A stretch of DNA of 64,000 nt from Romanomermis culicivorax (Eukaryota; Nematoda; Enoplea; Mermithida; Mermithidae), in contig CAWUHX010000017.1 of NCBI GenBank assembly GCA_963922205.1, positions 744,001 through 808,000 on the forward strand, written 5' to 3'. Positions 10,922 through 23,739 of this stretch are shown in pieces. Positions within the stretch are counted from its first letter, which is position 1. Each line of letters starts with the position of its first letter. Under the pieces are notes generated by a model. It did no database searches. It worked only from the letters and a program-made list of their open reading frames with translations, and was not told the DNA's origin. Position numbers and translations under genes: made by a program.

Positions 10922-11631
10922 TAAGAAAATGCCCGGATGGGGCAGAAAAAAGGAGAATATACTTGGTTGGATAGTTGCCAAGCTAGAAAAAGAAGGGGAT
11001 TAGATTTTTGAGAACATGGGTTAGAGTTGGAAAAAATTCACTTTTGTAATATTGAATTTTCATTAGGTAAAGCAGGGTAAAGCATACAAAAATGACATTA
11101 AAAAGCTCCTGGTTCAGCCATGCCTATATAAGGAATAGGCACCAAATCCATTTCCCATTTCTGCCCCACTCTACTCGCACTCCATCCTGCAGCAACATTT
11201 TGAAACCAGGACGAGAGCAATCGAAATGAGTGAAATTGCTTCCCGTCTGCAATCCCGCAAAAAGTGCTCTTTCTGCAAATTTCACTTCAAATCCAAAAAC
11301 TGTGAATGATGCTATTTTGTGGAATAGTTTCAATAAACACTTGTGATAGCTTGATTTCGAGTACCTGTAGACAATAAATTTGTTTATGGCTTATAATCAG
11401 TAAAACTTGCAGAGTGAATTATGTACAATATGTTATATAAAATGACTGAATTAAATATATCCTGCACTATCGCTTTAGTTCTAAGATGACTTTGTGCTGT
11501 AGCTTTTCTAAAAAACTGAGTGGGATTTTATGTGTCACTTTCCCACAGTTGATCTGTTTTATTGACACTAAATTTATTGAAAAAGTTCAATGCAGTTGGA
11601 AGCACACATGTGTCATGGGGTACAAACTACC

Positions 11632-12890
11632 CTAAAGGGTCAACTATACTTCACCATACAGCACCACATTGAGCTACTATACTTTGCTGCATGCGCCATG
11701 TGGTGCCACCCGAGTGGCTGCTATACTTCATGCTGCACAGCGCCATACAAATGGTAAATGACAATAAGTAAATGAAAATGATAGGTTTGTAGCCATATTG
11801 GCCAGTTTCAATTGCACTTTCCCATTTGGGCCCTAGCCAATTGCCCCGATTTTCAAGTGCACCATTTTTATATGTGCCCTATGCATTAGCGCCATGTGTA
11901 TAATGGGTCAACTGCAATTGCGCTTTTTGCAAATGCGCTGCTTTTGTGTTTTAATTCATCATAGAAGGGCAATGGATGCACCAGTATTAAAAAAAAGTGA
12001 CAAAGATGACTATTGTCTCCAGAAATTGTTTAGGAAGCATTTTTTTACAAAATTTTTCAGATCCAAAATATTTTGCTGTGTTTATTTTTCTCAGACTTAC
12101 GTAGTTAATCTATATCACAGTTAAGCTACTGCAAATGATTCTATGGTATGATTATGATTTCATGATCTGATCATGATTCTATGATCTGATCATGATTCTA
12201 TGATCAGATAATCCTGTACCCAGTACCTTCGTACTTCAAATTTCTTCAGAAGCAGCAAAACTAAACATTTACTCCAAATCTTACCACTTGAGTTCGAAAG
12301 TCAAAATAAGCAAGACGCAAATCCATAGAATTACAGTATTTAATATGCCAACAGATCAGCCAAATTATAAGCTATACTGGTCATAAAATCAATAGGATTA
12401 ATGTGGCTTTGATCATACTGTAGATTGAGTGTAAAAAGTTCTAGTGTTCCAAATGTGACATAATTGCACTTTGGTAATTTTCAACTCTGGCTATGTGACT
12501 ATCTGTGTGGTCCTGTATGACTGTATAATAATTTACAATGTTGTTTTTGCCTAGTTTGTGTGGTCTTCAAGAATAACTACATTTCTCATTTGATACTATA
12601 TTTTCAGTGTCCAATTAGAATTATGGCCGAAATGAACAATGCGCATTTGCAAATGGCGCATTTAACACATGGTGCATTTGCTAATAGCGCATATGACAAT
12701 TGCGCATATAACATGTGGCACATTTGGATCAGCGCAATTGGCAAAAGTGCACATGAAAAGGGCGCAATTGGCTACACCCCGCTATATTTATGTGCTGTAC
12801 GGTGCTGCGCGGCGCATGATAAGTAGCTGCTGTACATGCCGCATGGCACTATACGGAAGGGTACGGTGAAGTACAGTTGGCCCTTAACAG
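11632..12890. mobile_element. Inner foldback element with GCGCAATTG-type subrepeats
   Basis: Left end AAGGGTCAACTATACTTCACC (21 bases, first 20 matching best) is mirrored by the right end around 12866-12890. Further in, both arms carry many short units of the form GCGCATTTGC or GCGCAATTG (about 11800-11945 and 12625-12780) in inverted order. The core is non-coding. It lies inside the 10922-13233 element. Confidence 0.7.
12162..12209 (+). repeat. 19-bp tandem repeat
   Basis: Two exact 19-bp units (ATGATCTGATCATGATTCT) and a partial third stand in tandem, and each holds the palindrome TGATCA. A degenerate unit precedes them. Confidence 0.7.
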
Positions 12891-13233
12891 TTTTGAAACT
12901 GGAAAATTTTTTGTGAAAAAAAGACTTTAGCCAACTTTTTTTTGATATTTTCATCTCAGAAAACGCAAAAGAACTAGGGTCCACCCTCTGTACCTTCCAC
13001 AAAATTTCGCAGATGCACATGTTGTGCTGATGCACTCAGCTACAGAATATACTTTTCCACGGACTTAGAAAATTTTTAATGAGAAAGAATGAAAATCCAG
13101 TATTACAAAACTGAATTTTTTCTAACTTTAAGTCATGTTCTCAAAAATCTAGTCCACTTCCTTTTTCTAGCTTGGCAACTATCCAAGCGAGTATATTCTT
13201 CTTTTTTCTGCCCCATTGAGGCATTTTCTTTAG

Positions 13234-13622
13234 TCCACATCTTTTTAGTGAACCTCAACCATGCATGAAAACCCTCCTAGAAGTACATCGAAATTTTTAA
13301 TTTGGTCATCTTCAAATCAAATAAACAATAAAAAACTTTCTTATAGCTGCGCATTCTCACTTTTCTCACAAAAATCCCTCAAAAAATACCTTGGTAGTAT
13401 GCCCATTAAAATAAACATGGTCAATACCCGTTTTCCCAAAAATTTGCAAAAATCGTTGATTCTACCCAAAAATTACTTTTTTTTGTAAGAAATCTCCAAA
13501 AAAATTTTTGCACTGTGGAAGTGTGCCCATTAGATATGACATGGTCGAAAACCCCTTAATTCGAAAAATTTCAAAAATCGTTGATTTTACTCAAACATTA
13601 CTTTATTTGTGAAAAATCCCTC
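13234..13622. other. No feature seen; AT-rich
   Basis: A-rich sequence with two loosely similar blocks (about 13370-13460 and 13490-13590, each with TGCCCATTA and ATCGTTGATT). This suggests an old local duplication. No gene. Confidence 0.4.
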
Positions 13623-14131
13623 TGAAAAATAGGTTGATTTTGGTGGTGGGTGGAAATAATGTGTAGAAGGATGGAGGAAGGGATAAGGAAAGGAAAGGGA
13701 GGAATAGAGTTCCAGTTCTGGGTTTGGTGTAAATATTGATCAAAGGTAAGGGGTGAGGCAAAATATAGATGTAAAAAGAATGAAATAAATAAATAAATTG
13801 CAACAAACAAAAATGGTGGAATAAACAGGTGGTCGGCAAGGTGGCACAATTTCATACACAATCGTGGTCGGTGAGCTGGCACACTTTCAATATGTTATAT
13901 TTGTAGGCGAAAATATAACACATCAAAATATATTCCTATCCACTGCCAAAAACTGTCCTTTTTCCCAATGATAACAAAAACAGACATGATAGATTTATGC
14001 AAAAATATAATAAGGACAAAAACATAAAAATATGCGTATTTTATTTTATGAATGTGTGGCGTGTTAGGGGAAGTTATCACTGTAGAAAGAGGACTATAGT
14101 ATCAGTTTAGCTAAGTGTATGGTATATAACA
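13623..14131 (-). repeat. 3' LTR of the old Ty3 element
   Basis: 509 bp, read on the minus strand from TGTTATATACC to TTTTTCA. It aligns with 20384-20893 through long blocks such as the stretch around 13660-13730. On the minus strand GTTTCCCCCAGTGGAGGGG stands directly before it, a plausible polypurine tract. Confidence 0.8.
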
Positions 14132-16066
14132 CCCCTCCACTGGGGGAAACAAAATGTGACTAAGGCAGAAAGAAATTATAAGGAGGGAAGAGGAGAATAA
14201 AGAAGGTTTGGGTGGGGATCAGAAGTTTAATGTCTCAGTGATGGATAAAAAGTGGACTTTGGGGATCACCAGATGCCAAGTTCTTAGGCCATGGTGACCC
14301 CTGGGACTCATCACCACTATGTAGTGACATCGAAAGCCAGCTACCCTACAGGTCACTGGGAGTCCCTGAAGTTGGTCAGAAATAAGGGGGAAAGTTAAAC
14401 ATAATAGAAGGGGGCATTAGTCACATTTTGTTGTGAGAGAAAGGTGAAGAATTGAATAAATTGGAAAACCTTGGGAACCTAAGTTATTAGAGTCCTAAAC
14501 CAATACGTTTGGGTGGAAATTTACATAAAAAGAAACAATGTCTGCGGACAGCTGGGGATAATACCACAAAGATATTTACATCAAGACTACCACTTGAAAT
14601 TTTGAAAACAACAAAAATTACATAAACAACTTTAAATAAGCAAGATATATTTGTTTTTTAAAGCACATCAGAAATTTTCTGGATTGTCACAAAGATTATG
14701 AAGCAATTTGTAAAAATATTAGTTTTTCTTCAAGACGTGGACCAATGTATGCAAACAGGCAAAATTTCATTGACAAATATAAATAGACTGAATGGATTGG
14801 CTCTGATTTTCGCTGGGTCCCAAACATTATGGTGATAACAAAATGTTTGATGTACACAATCGTAAATTGAAATAAAAAACAGTATATATGACAGGCACCT
14901 CCAAGGCCAGCAGCCTGGAGATTTGATGATTTGATGCAAAATTGAAATCTGAAAAGCATAATTTACGGATTGGACACTAGATACAAATTGAATGACAAAA
15001 AAAACATCACAATGATGAGAAACACATTTTTTTCTAACGAATCACATCTTTAACATCATATTTCTATATATTTTTTGAGTGGTTTGTGGTTTCTTTTTCT
15101 TTGTCCAACGTTCCTGGTTGTAGCAATATTTTCAGGGTGTTTTTGTTGGATGGGATTAATTGTTCGGTTCATGGACAAAGTGCTGTGCAACATATGGCGC
15201 CATTTGGCCCCTGTCTCATGAACTATAGCCAGCTGCAAGAGTTTTGCACAAGGTCGTTTCTTGTAAATGCTGAATAATGATGGTGGGGGCAATCACTCAT
15301 GGAAGAAAGGTGGCTGTAGATGGTTGTTTTTGTAATGGGCTATCAAAATCTGATGCAATTCAAGATGCAACAATTGGGATAGCCTTCAATGATTAAGTTT
15401 TAAAAGACAATAAAATGAGTGAAGGAGGAGTGAGGAGTTGAGAGAAGAGGTTAAATGTGAGTAGGATATACATGAGGTATAAAACCTCTACAAACACCAC
15501 AAATGAGGTTACAACCTGTGCACTCGTTTAACTTGGCAAAAACATAGTTTTCACATTTGAAAACGTCTAACTCTTTGAAGAGTTCGAAAGTAATTTAAAG
15601 AAGAGGAATTTCCATCTCTGATCGAGCATGAGGGTAGTAGAAGGTTGAGAATGGAAATAGTGTTGATGAATGATGTGTTTCAAAATATACACAAAATGAA
15701 CACAATGGGTAAATGCAATAACAAACTGCATACAAAAATTGAAAATTTCAAGTCACAAATATGATTGGTTAACTCAATGAAAGTCAATAGTGAAAGAACT
15801 GGTTGCGCTGGACAAATATGAGAGAACAAACTCCCAAAAATGCAAAAACTATGGTGCATAAGACGAAAATCAAACATGAATTTATAAGTTGAGCCCCATG
15901 GGCATGCAAATTTCGAAAAGTGACAGTGGAATAACATAGACCAAACAACATGTAAAGATGTGCGACAAAGGAATGGATGTTTTGAAAAATCAATGAATGG
16001 GTTACTGTAATGCAGCGGCCCATTTGATGTATGGTTTGACCCTGCCAATTGCAATGAGGCTGGAAT
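14132..16066 (-). other. Internal region of old Ty3 element after integrase; nothing recognised
   Basis: About 1.9 kb lies between the integrase remnant and the 3' LTR, the place where an env or extra gene would be. Minus-strand fragments exist (for example 15680-16054) but show no family motif. It may be the decayed remnant of an extra gene or unrelated insertions. Confidence 0.35.
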
Positions 16067-16451
16067 TCAAAACTTTTTAACATCCACAATAATTATCACA
16101 TTTTTATCTCGTTTATCAACTAGTGTCACAATGAAAGATCTGCTCCAGTAAAAATGTGTTTTAATTTTCCTTATTCCACAACATAATGAGACGAAATCTC
16201 CTACAGTATAATCACAAGCAAGAGCCTTTCCATCGAATCCTTTTTTTGATGCAGCTTTGGATGCATGCAACTCTATAGTAGTGTTTGGTGACTGGTCGAG
16301 CATCACCAGTGTGGATGGTGTGCTGGACTAAATGTGTTATGGTAGGAGGATCACCGTCTAAGCTGAAGGCGGGATTGTTAGTAAGTAGGAATTGGTGCAA
16401 CTTACTTTTCTGAATTTCATCCAGGTTTGCTTTGGCAACCATTTTGTCCAC
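16067..16451 (-). pseudogene. pol remnant: RT start fused to integrase C-terminus by deletion
   Basis: The upstream frame (16451 to about 16275) shows the N-terminal RT approach with HTGDARPVTKHYYR, matching the same place in the younger element. Directly after it, in another frame, comes an integrase C-terminal domain (YTVGDFVSL...KIKTHFYWSRSFIV, ending at 16067). Several hundred residues of RT, RNase H and integrase core are therefore missing, with a junction near 16265-16275. The remnant cannot make an active enzyme. Confidence 0.75.
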
Positions 16452-16498
16452 ATATAGTCAAAAATTTCATAATTATCCAGTCGAATTGGTGCAGAAGC

Positions 16499-17289
16499 TT
16501 AAGGGGTCATGATCTCATGCACCAGCATTGCAATTTTCCCAATAACTTGTTTTTTGCTTACTTTTATTGGTTCATAGGAATCGTTGATAATGATAATAAG
16601 GAAATGATCTGATTGTGGGTCAATTATTGCAGATTGCATTGAGAGTAAGGTCAAATTTTCATCCATAGAAATCATGCACGGGGGGACTTGCTGAATTTTT
16701 CTCTGCCCCACACCTGTCCCAGTATTACTTGGTCTGTTCAAGGTTGTATCAGTACTGTTTTGGTGGCCACAACAGGCTCTGACATTGCTAATTCATTGAT
16801 ATAACTGGTAGATGGTGCTGGCAATACCTGTCTTGCTGGTTCGGCTGCATGCGGACACATAACTGCTCTGACAGGTGAATCGGATCTTTGAGCATTAAAA
16901 TTTACCTCAAAATTGGCGATATGTAAGGTTCCGGTGCGAAAGTTGAAAACAGCAGCAATGTCTTCATAGGCTAAAAAGTCAGTTCCAATGATGATAGTCG
17001 ATTTGGGGGATGCTAAGATGGTGTAATGTATACTATGTGTGCCTAAGTTCCCCAATTTTGTATAATAATTCACAGGTCCAAACATAGGAACCTGCTGTCC
17101 ATTTGCCACTGTGATGTGTCCCACTGTTGGAAGTGATGTGTGCTCCGCATGAGTAATGTATCTGTACACATCACACCCCATGATGGACGTTGTGGCACCA
17201 GTATCCAAAAGGGTGAAACCTTTCCAATTGTTTATAGTTGCCAGAATTTCAAAAGGCATAGTCCTATAGTACTTCTGAAAAAACATCAA
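16499..17289 (-). pseudogene. Aspartic protease region of old Ty3 element
   Basis: A 183-codon frame (17289-16738) contains the retropepsin site LLDTGATTSIMG and the later IIIGTDFL block. A second frame (16741-16499) continues the post-protease linker with one shift. The order and spacing match the gag-pro ORF of the younger element at 31051-34032. The frame change at 16738-16741 makes it a pseudogene. Confidence 0.75.
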
Positions 17290-20243
17290 TTTGATGGGTT
17301 GAGATAGCGAAAGTAACCCAAAGAGTTGTCTGTAGTGTTCACAAGTGAAATTGTATTTTCGGGATGCTCCATTTGAGGCTGAAAAATCGTTGAATGTTGT
17401 GGAATTTTACTTTTATGACCTCCCAATTGGGGAGTCAACAGTGTCACTTTTTCGCTACACAGAAAAGACATTGTCTCATTGCCTTTACTGTCAGTTGTGG
17501 AGGCTTCTTGACCAATTCCTTGCTGGGTGGAGAATCATGACTTGTCAGCGACATTATGTTGTATGGTAAGTGCAGCATCATTTTGTCTTGAATCATGAAT
17601 GAAAGGCGGTTATGGAGGGAATGGGGATACCATATACGTGGGATTATAGTACTGAGGAGAAAACTGATTTGGTTGACTTACGTTCTGACCCACATTTGGC
17701 ACATTTTGCCCATGCTGCTGGCTGCTGTAGTGCATCACTTGTTTCCATGCCGGTCGACCCCCACAGGGAGTAGTATAGCTACCATTACCTCCAGGAGTGG
17801 AATTCTGGGATACTACCAAAGGCTGATTTTGAGGGCGAGTTTGCTGCCGAGGTTGATATGAATTTTCTGGTGTATTATGATAATAGCCAGAAATGTCTAC
17901 TCCAGGATTTTGGGCAACATATTCTTGGAGTTTGACACATTTTCAGTGGAATGACCAAACAAACACAGTACAAACAACTTCTAGAAACACTAGGTGTTGG
18001 CACTGAATGATGTGCAGGGACTGGCTGCACTGTGGGTACCACATTGCGCTTCACACCTGGTACTCGGGTATTTCGGGTACCTGAGTATACCCAGGTAGAC
18101 CTGGGTACCCCAGTCAATTTTCTGAATGAAACCTGGGTGCTACCTGGGTAGACCCCGGTACCTGGGTCTCAACAAGATATTGTATAAATGGAATATTTAT
18201 ATACTATTACTTGTATTTATGTGCAGTTACACTGAATGAACGCATTTTGCTTTATTAATTCAATGCATTTACCTGCTCAACGTGTTAACAAGGCTGCTTA
18301 TGGCTCTCAAAAAGCCATTGTAGCATATTTTTTGCAACAAAAAATCTATGTGTTTTAACAATGAAGCACAAAACGGAAATATAAAAAAGTCTTCGAGAAA
18401 TTATGCCTGTTTGAAATATCCGTACTCAATACAGTATGAGAAAATAATAAAAGTTGGAGAGATGCATTATGTATAAGATAAAAATCGATGATGATGAGCC
18501 GTTAGAGACAGTTGGACCTGGACCTAGTGGGATATCTAGTTTGGAAATAAATTCATCAAATAGTTGTGATGCATGACCAGGTCACCACAATTTGCTTAAA
18601 AGTGTAAGAAATTTTGAAATATTTATTTTCTTCAAACGAAAAATTTTTTTTTGGAAAAAAAATTTGTTTGAAGAAAATATGTTATTGATTTTTCCTAACT
18701 TTTGTTTAGTAGCACTTTGCAAGGCTTATGCCTCAAAATTTATGAGTTTTCTGAAAATTTTCATGGAGTGTGTTCATTCACTGACTTTTTAAATACTTGC
18801 ATATAGAACCCGGGTACCCAAAAGACCTGGGTCACCCATGTACCCGGGTCCTAGAATTTTGAAAGTGTGAAGCACTAGCACCACAGCCCCTTTTTGCAAC
18901 AGATCGATAATTTGACCCAATAAATTATTCATCACCAATGCATCAGTACTTAAAGTAGATTGCAGGGGCGCAGGTTGAAGGGGTGATGGCCTGGGAGGAA
19001 GTGCTTGCTGACGCCACAAGGGTGTAGAATTACAGTTATTGTGGGGAGAGGAGTTGGTATGGCCACCCTGGACAATGCATTACCAAAAGAATTTTTATAA
19101 TTATTATCTTTATATTTTGAAGAGAGCTTGGCTTGGATTTGTGGCTGGTCGATTACATGACTGGATTCATCGACAGGCTTTGACTCCTTAATTGTCAAAC
19201 ATTGGTGCTTTTGTAGTCTTTTTTCAAAAAGATCGTCCTGGATTTGCAAATCTTGTTCGATTTTGTCACAGAGGGTGACCCGGTCTCGCAATAAAAGAAT
19301 CTGACCTTTCTGATCATTCATAAATGCTTGTATCACTGGTGACAATTTGCCGTAGAATTGACCAATAATCTTCTGATCCTGCTCACGTTCTGATTTTTCC
19401 TGAAAAGAACAGGTGTGTAAGAGTATAATCTGTTAACGAATTGCACACAACTTTCAGAGTCTCCTTGGGAAATATTTGTCTATTCCGGGTGCAAGTCGCC
19501 GAAGGCGTTGGGAGGAGTTAGAAAACTAAGCATTATCTGTTTAGTCTCTTCATAATCAGTGTTATCAACTATAAAATGATAGATGTCGGGATTTGTGGTA
19601 CGCCTGAGAATATCTAATTTGATGCTGTCGGGTAGATTTGGATTGTTTCGGAACTCCCTTTCTAAACTCATAAAATATTGCATTACCGATTTTGTCTTCA
19701 TGCCCATACACAAAGTAAAGCTGGCGAGATTTTGTCGAATTGGCTCGGTAATTTGAATAATTTCTTTTTGTGTAAGTCGTGACCCTTAATTGCTGACGTC
19801 AGTCTATGGCTGCAATGCGGTTAGCAAGTTTGATAGTGGAAAAGAACTTCCATACACCACTTGCTCAGATGAAGAAGGATCAATTTGTATAGGAGGCACA
19901 GAAAAAGATGTTGTAGGAGGAGGCTGACTTACTGAGAAATTACCTGACTCCAAGTTGTCCATTCCTTGCTTTTGGTTTGTATCTTGTCCATTTGGGAGGT
20001 GATGATTTCGAAATGGTTCACTTTGTCAATTGCAGGTGTGGCAATGGCCTGCATATCCAATATGGGCTGCGATGGAACTTTGCTAATTGTTGCTGACGTC
20101 GCGGGTAAGGTGGATCCATGGGGGTCATCGGCATTTGCATCAATGAAATTGTCATCAGTGGGTGATGAAGTAGCTTTGGCTAACTTTACATATCGGGTGG
20201 CTTTAGTCCAAGTAATTTTCAATAATAATTTCCTTCTTGGCAC
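17290..20243 (-). pseudogene. gag remnant, fragmented
   Basis: Short minus-strand frames keep Gag-like order: an N-terminal part (20243-19929), a capsid-like helix region (19713-19480, with IKLDILRRTTN close to the younger Gag's VKLHTLRRLTC), a Gln/Asn/Pro-rich part (19345-18950, 17819-17610), and a broken Cys-rich knuckle near 17940-17990. Stops and shifts are frequent, and a GGGTACC-rich insertion lies at about 18056-18860. Confidence 0.6.
18056..18860. mobile_element. Insertion with GGGTACC-rich inverted ends
   Basis: The left border (18056-18175) and right border (about 18800-18860) are dense in GGGTACC and CCCGGGTAC units and lie inside the old gag. The interior is AT-rich and non-coding. 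The edge motif, with GTGTGAAGC nearby, links it to the fragments at 7223, 42421 and 49471. Exact ends and duplication are unclear. Confidence 0.5.
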
Positions 20244-20367
20244 CCACGAGAAAATCTTCTCAAATCAATTTTTGTTAGTGAAAAGAAAAACAAAAATATG
20301 TGCAAATAAACAACAAAATAAAAAAATCGATACTTACCTACTCACTTTTTTCTCCAATCCCACAAAA

Positions 20368-20382
20368 CTGGTACGGTCACCA
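20368..20382 (-). promoter_or_regulatory. tRNA primer-binding site of old Ty3 element
   Basis: On the minus strand TGGTGACCGTACCAG follows the 5' LTR after one base. It begins with the TGG expected to pair with a tRNA CCA end and differs by one base from the site at 34089-34103 in the younger element. Confidence 0.7.
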
Positions 20383-20383
20383 G

Positions 20384-20893
20384 TGAAGAACAGGTTGATT
20401 TAGGCGATGGGTGGAAATAAAGTGAAGAAGGAAAAACTGAAAGGAGGAAGGGATAAGGAAAGGAAAGGGAGGAATAGAGTTCCAGTTCTGGGTTTGGTGT
20501 GAAGATTGATCAAAGGTAAGGGGTAAGGGCGAAATATAGATGCAAAAGAATGAAATAAATAAATAAATTGCAACAAACGAAAATGGTGGAATAAACAGGT
20601 GGTCCACAAGGTGGTACAATTTCATACACAGTCGTGGTCGGTGAGCTGGTACACTTTCGATAACGTTTTGTTTTTAGGCGAAAATATAACACATCAAAAT
20701 ATACATTCCAATCGAAAAAACACTGCCAGAAACTAGCCTTTCTCGCAAACAATAACAAAAACAGACATGATAGATTTATGCAAAAATACGATGGAGACGA
20801 AAACATTAAAATGTATGCATGTTTTACTCTGTAAATGTGTGACGTGTTAGGGGATGTGATTACTGTAGAAAAATGACCATGGTATCGGTTTCA
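20384..20893 (-). repeat. 5' LTR of the old Ty3 element (truncated)
   Basis: Direct repeat of 13623-14131 in the same orientation. Similarity stops near 20893, where the R repeat begins, so its outer end is missing or displaced. Confidence 0.75.
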
Positions 20894-21410
20894 AGCACTG
20901 TTTTTTTCCCCCAAATCGTGCTTTTTCGGGAAAAAAAATTCGGAAAAGGGAAAAAATTTTTGGGCTCTTTTCCCATTTGGGGAAGAAAATTTTGGGGATC
21001 GGATACAGAAAAGATGCATTTTGGTGCATTTCAGAAGGTCATAATCTCAAAATTTTCCGGCGCTTCGCGCCGATTATAACTTTAATAATCATTAGTATGC
21101 ATTACTAACCCCTGGCGCGGCTTTTAGCATGTCTACCTTCATTTATCATATAATCTATAATAGTTTTCATCATCTTGAACGTATTATCTCATGTTTTCAT
21201 TGGTAATCTTCAATATTTTATCATTATAATGAAGATTCGCATTTTTTCCTTTTGAGAAAGATCAATACGTCAAGTCTCTAAGCTTTTTGATGCAAGTATT
21301 TGTTTTCTAACGTAAAATCAACTCAAATGCATCATGGAAATATCTTTCGGAAATTTATACTCTGCTTACTCGTATTATTTTCGACCAAGTATGAGAGTTT
21401 ACAAATAAAT
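20894..21410 (+). repeat. Dispersed repeat R, left part (interrupted by pogo element)
   Basis: It shares with 43160-43660 the order: a G/A-rich opening with CTTTTT-GGAAAAAA, the block AAAGATGCATTTTGGTGCATTT, the GC hairpin CCGGCGCTTCGCGCCG (21057-21072), then GCGCGGCTTTTAGC-TGTCTACCTTCA. The copy at 43160 runs on into ACTGGTTTTAAAATTTTT, which here reappears only at 35399, after the inserted DNA transposon. Confidence 0.7.
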
Positions 21411-22134
21411 TAAGGTAAAGTGGGGTAACTTTGGTCAAAATCGAGTCAATTCGACTTCTCCAACATATAACTTAATATACATGGGGAATTCGTAAAAATG
21501 TTTCATGGAACTCATATGTCAAAAATGTCAGACAAATCGATTAAACACATCATTTCATAAGTAGCATGCAGATTTAACCTACCATTGATCGTTGAAAAGA
21601 GCTCACTTTTTGACCAATGTTACCCACCATGGTGGTCAACTTTGGTCGCCATTATAATTTCTGTTCAAGTTACTTTTTCGACAAGTAAAATCGTTATATC
21701 TAACCACAGATAGAACGTAACAAAACAAATTTTGGATATGAGGTAACATAGCTATCGACCTTTATTGTCACAAAATTTCAGCTGAAAATGATGAATATCA
21801 TCAACAGCAAAAAAGTTTTCGTAAATCTACATCCAGCTGTCCCTATGGTGGGTAACTTTGGTCAATTGACCTAAAAAAGTGCCTGACGTGAAAAATATTG
21901 TGTTATTCAGATACAGCAAGTTAAGAGGTACATGAAAATATCAATATGAATGAAAATAAAAATATCAATCGTTCAAAATTTATTAACGAAAAAAAATTAA
22001 CGTGTCGACCAATGTTACCCACCAATGTGTGGGTAACATTGGTTGACACACAAAAATATGAGGTACACTAAAACAATTATAAATGTGCATTTTCATGATC
22101 AAAATACATGATATTAACCAAATTTAAAGGAAGA

Positions 22135-22604
22135 TTAATTGTTATGAGTAACACAAACTTGACAAATAAAATTACCAGTGGGATCAAAATCATCAGCTAA
22201 ACAGTTACCACATATCCACCCATCACATCCATCACAGCACGCCCAGTCTTTTTTGTACTTTTTCTTGTAAATTGTCCATTGAATACGGCAAATGGGACAC
22301 ACATTAGTGTTTCTAGCTTTTATCAATTCTTTCAGTTGAGCGCTGACTTCTGGTTCCATCAAAGATTGGCTAAGCGCATGACAAAGACGTTTTCTGGACT
22401 TTTTTGACTCGTTTTTTCGCATGTACCATCTGATGATACTTGATGACACTTGCCGTCATACGTCTCCATGGTGTAACCTCGTTGATGGCTGATGCCGACG
22501 ATGTGGGCGTTTCTGGAAATTTTAGATATCATTCCTCTGTAAATTTCGTAACAAAAGTACATACTTTCAAACGTTGAAGTCGATGATGGAAAAGACAACG
22601 CCAA
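22135..22604 (-). pseudogene. Transposase C-terminal fragment with PHD-like zinc finger
   Basis: The frame 22449-22135 ends with a Cys-rich module: CPICRIQW..., then ACCDGCDGWICGNC and FICQVC, spaced as in PHD-type fingers found at the C-terminus of some pogo/Jerky-like transposases. The frame 22604-22359 just upstream overlaps it in another phase, so there is a shift or an intron between them. No DDE residues were identified. It cannot act alone. Confidence 0.6.
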
Positions 22605-22818
22605 TAAATTTTGTTGTACTACAATTGTTGTACTATTATCTGCAATAATTTAGTATTTAATCGCATAAAAATGTTCAAAAGTGTCTACAAGGTACCGTTT
22701 GATAGTGGACTGAATAACAAAAAAGCCGATGTATTTTTGGACAAGTTCAGTTTCTCTAAAAAGAAATTATCATTGAGTAATTTAGTGTGGTTTTAGAAAA
22801 TATACTTACTGTCAGATT

Positions 22819-23392
22819 TGTCGTGCGTGGGAAAATAAGATGAATAGATGACGACGCAAAGCTGTGTAGCTTGACGATTTTTCGCGCATTTTGAAGAGAT
22901 GTACGGAATGTAGAAGAGCGTGCGGAACGCTATAGACGAAACACTCGGAGTGTTTTACGGAATTAACGCAACGATAGTCGAACGCAGGAGATTGACGGGC
23001 TCGTAGAGAGCGGTGTGTCAATTATCCAGGGATCTTCGCTCAGGTCGTCAAAGGTTTTCGGATGCCGAGACTCTTGCCGTATTACCTTAACTGCTTAGGA
23101 GCTTCACTCGCTTACTCAAACTATTTTCCGAATAGTTTGACTCAACCTAGAACACACTTTTCACACGATTTTACTAATGTACAAGTAGCCGCCTTACACT
23201 TTCAGACAAAACACAAAACACAACCGTCTCTGCTACAGTACAACGGAATCTAATGAAAAACACTTTCATAATTTCTTCACGTTGTAGCCACGCCTCTTCG
23301 GTGGTCTCGTCACAATCTTTCTCATTCAAACTTGCCGATCTTTCTTCGCAAACGACACGAGCTTTACAAATACGCCAAATCGCTCCACAACA
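22819..23392 (-). repeat. 3' LTR of the 11.9-kb Ty3 element
   Basis: 574 bp, minus-strand start TGTTGTGGAG and end GCACGACA, flanked outside by GATT. Same length as its partner at 34109-34682. Confidence 0.95.
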
Positions 23393-23405
23393 CTCCTCCG
23401 CCTTT
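23393..23405 (-). promoter_or_regulatory. Polypurine tract
   Basis: On the minus strand AAAGGCGGAGGAG lies directly before the 3' LTR. It is the expected plus-strand primer of the element. Confidence 0.75.
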
Positions 23406-23739
23406 CGATGTAAAGCGCCTCAAGCGATTTCGACGTGTCGTGGTGAATTGACGTTTTGATCGAATGAGAGCGTTTAGCTCGTTTTTTAGACAAGTTTCTT
23501 TCGACGGTTTGTCTTTCTCGTTTCTCTACTCTGCGGCACATACTACACAAACAAAGAAAATTTAAACAATGTTATCACAAAAATGTTACGGCACATAGTG
23601 ATGAGCAAATGAAAACTAGTATTTCACACCGAGAAATTTAAAATTTTAGAGATTTGAAAGAAAAGATTCTAGTGGAAAAAGAATAAACTAATGAAAGGAA
23701 AAGAGATGCGTTAGCATCGTGATACTTACCCATTTCGAC

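Larger units (their letters stand above)
10922..13233. mobile_element. Foldback DNA element, outer layer of a nest
   Basis: The left arm (10922 to about 11080) and right arm (about 13080-13233) are inverted copies. Both contain GGATAGTTGCCAAGCTAGAA and a GGGGCAGAAAAAAG-type block, the right arm on the other strand. The arms are at least 150 bp with scattered mismatches. A second foldback lies inside. No transposase frame was seen. Confidence 0.75.
13623..20893 (-). mobile_element. Old, internally deleted Ty3-like LTR element
   Basis: Two direct repeats of about 500 bp (13623-14131 and 20384-20893) flank minus-strand remains of gag, protease, the start of reverse transcriptase and the end of integrase. 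A primer-binding site lies next to the upper LTR and a purine-rich tract next to the lower one. Most of RT, all of RNase H and most of integrase are missing. The upper LTR is cut by the R repeat at about 20894. Confidence 0.8.

Noticed and set aside
23062..23253. Repeated small ORF also present at 34352-34543
   Set aside because: Both copies lie in the two LTRs of one element and are read opposite to its genes; they are duplicated by the LTR, not independent genes.
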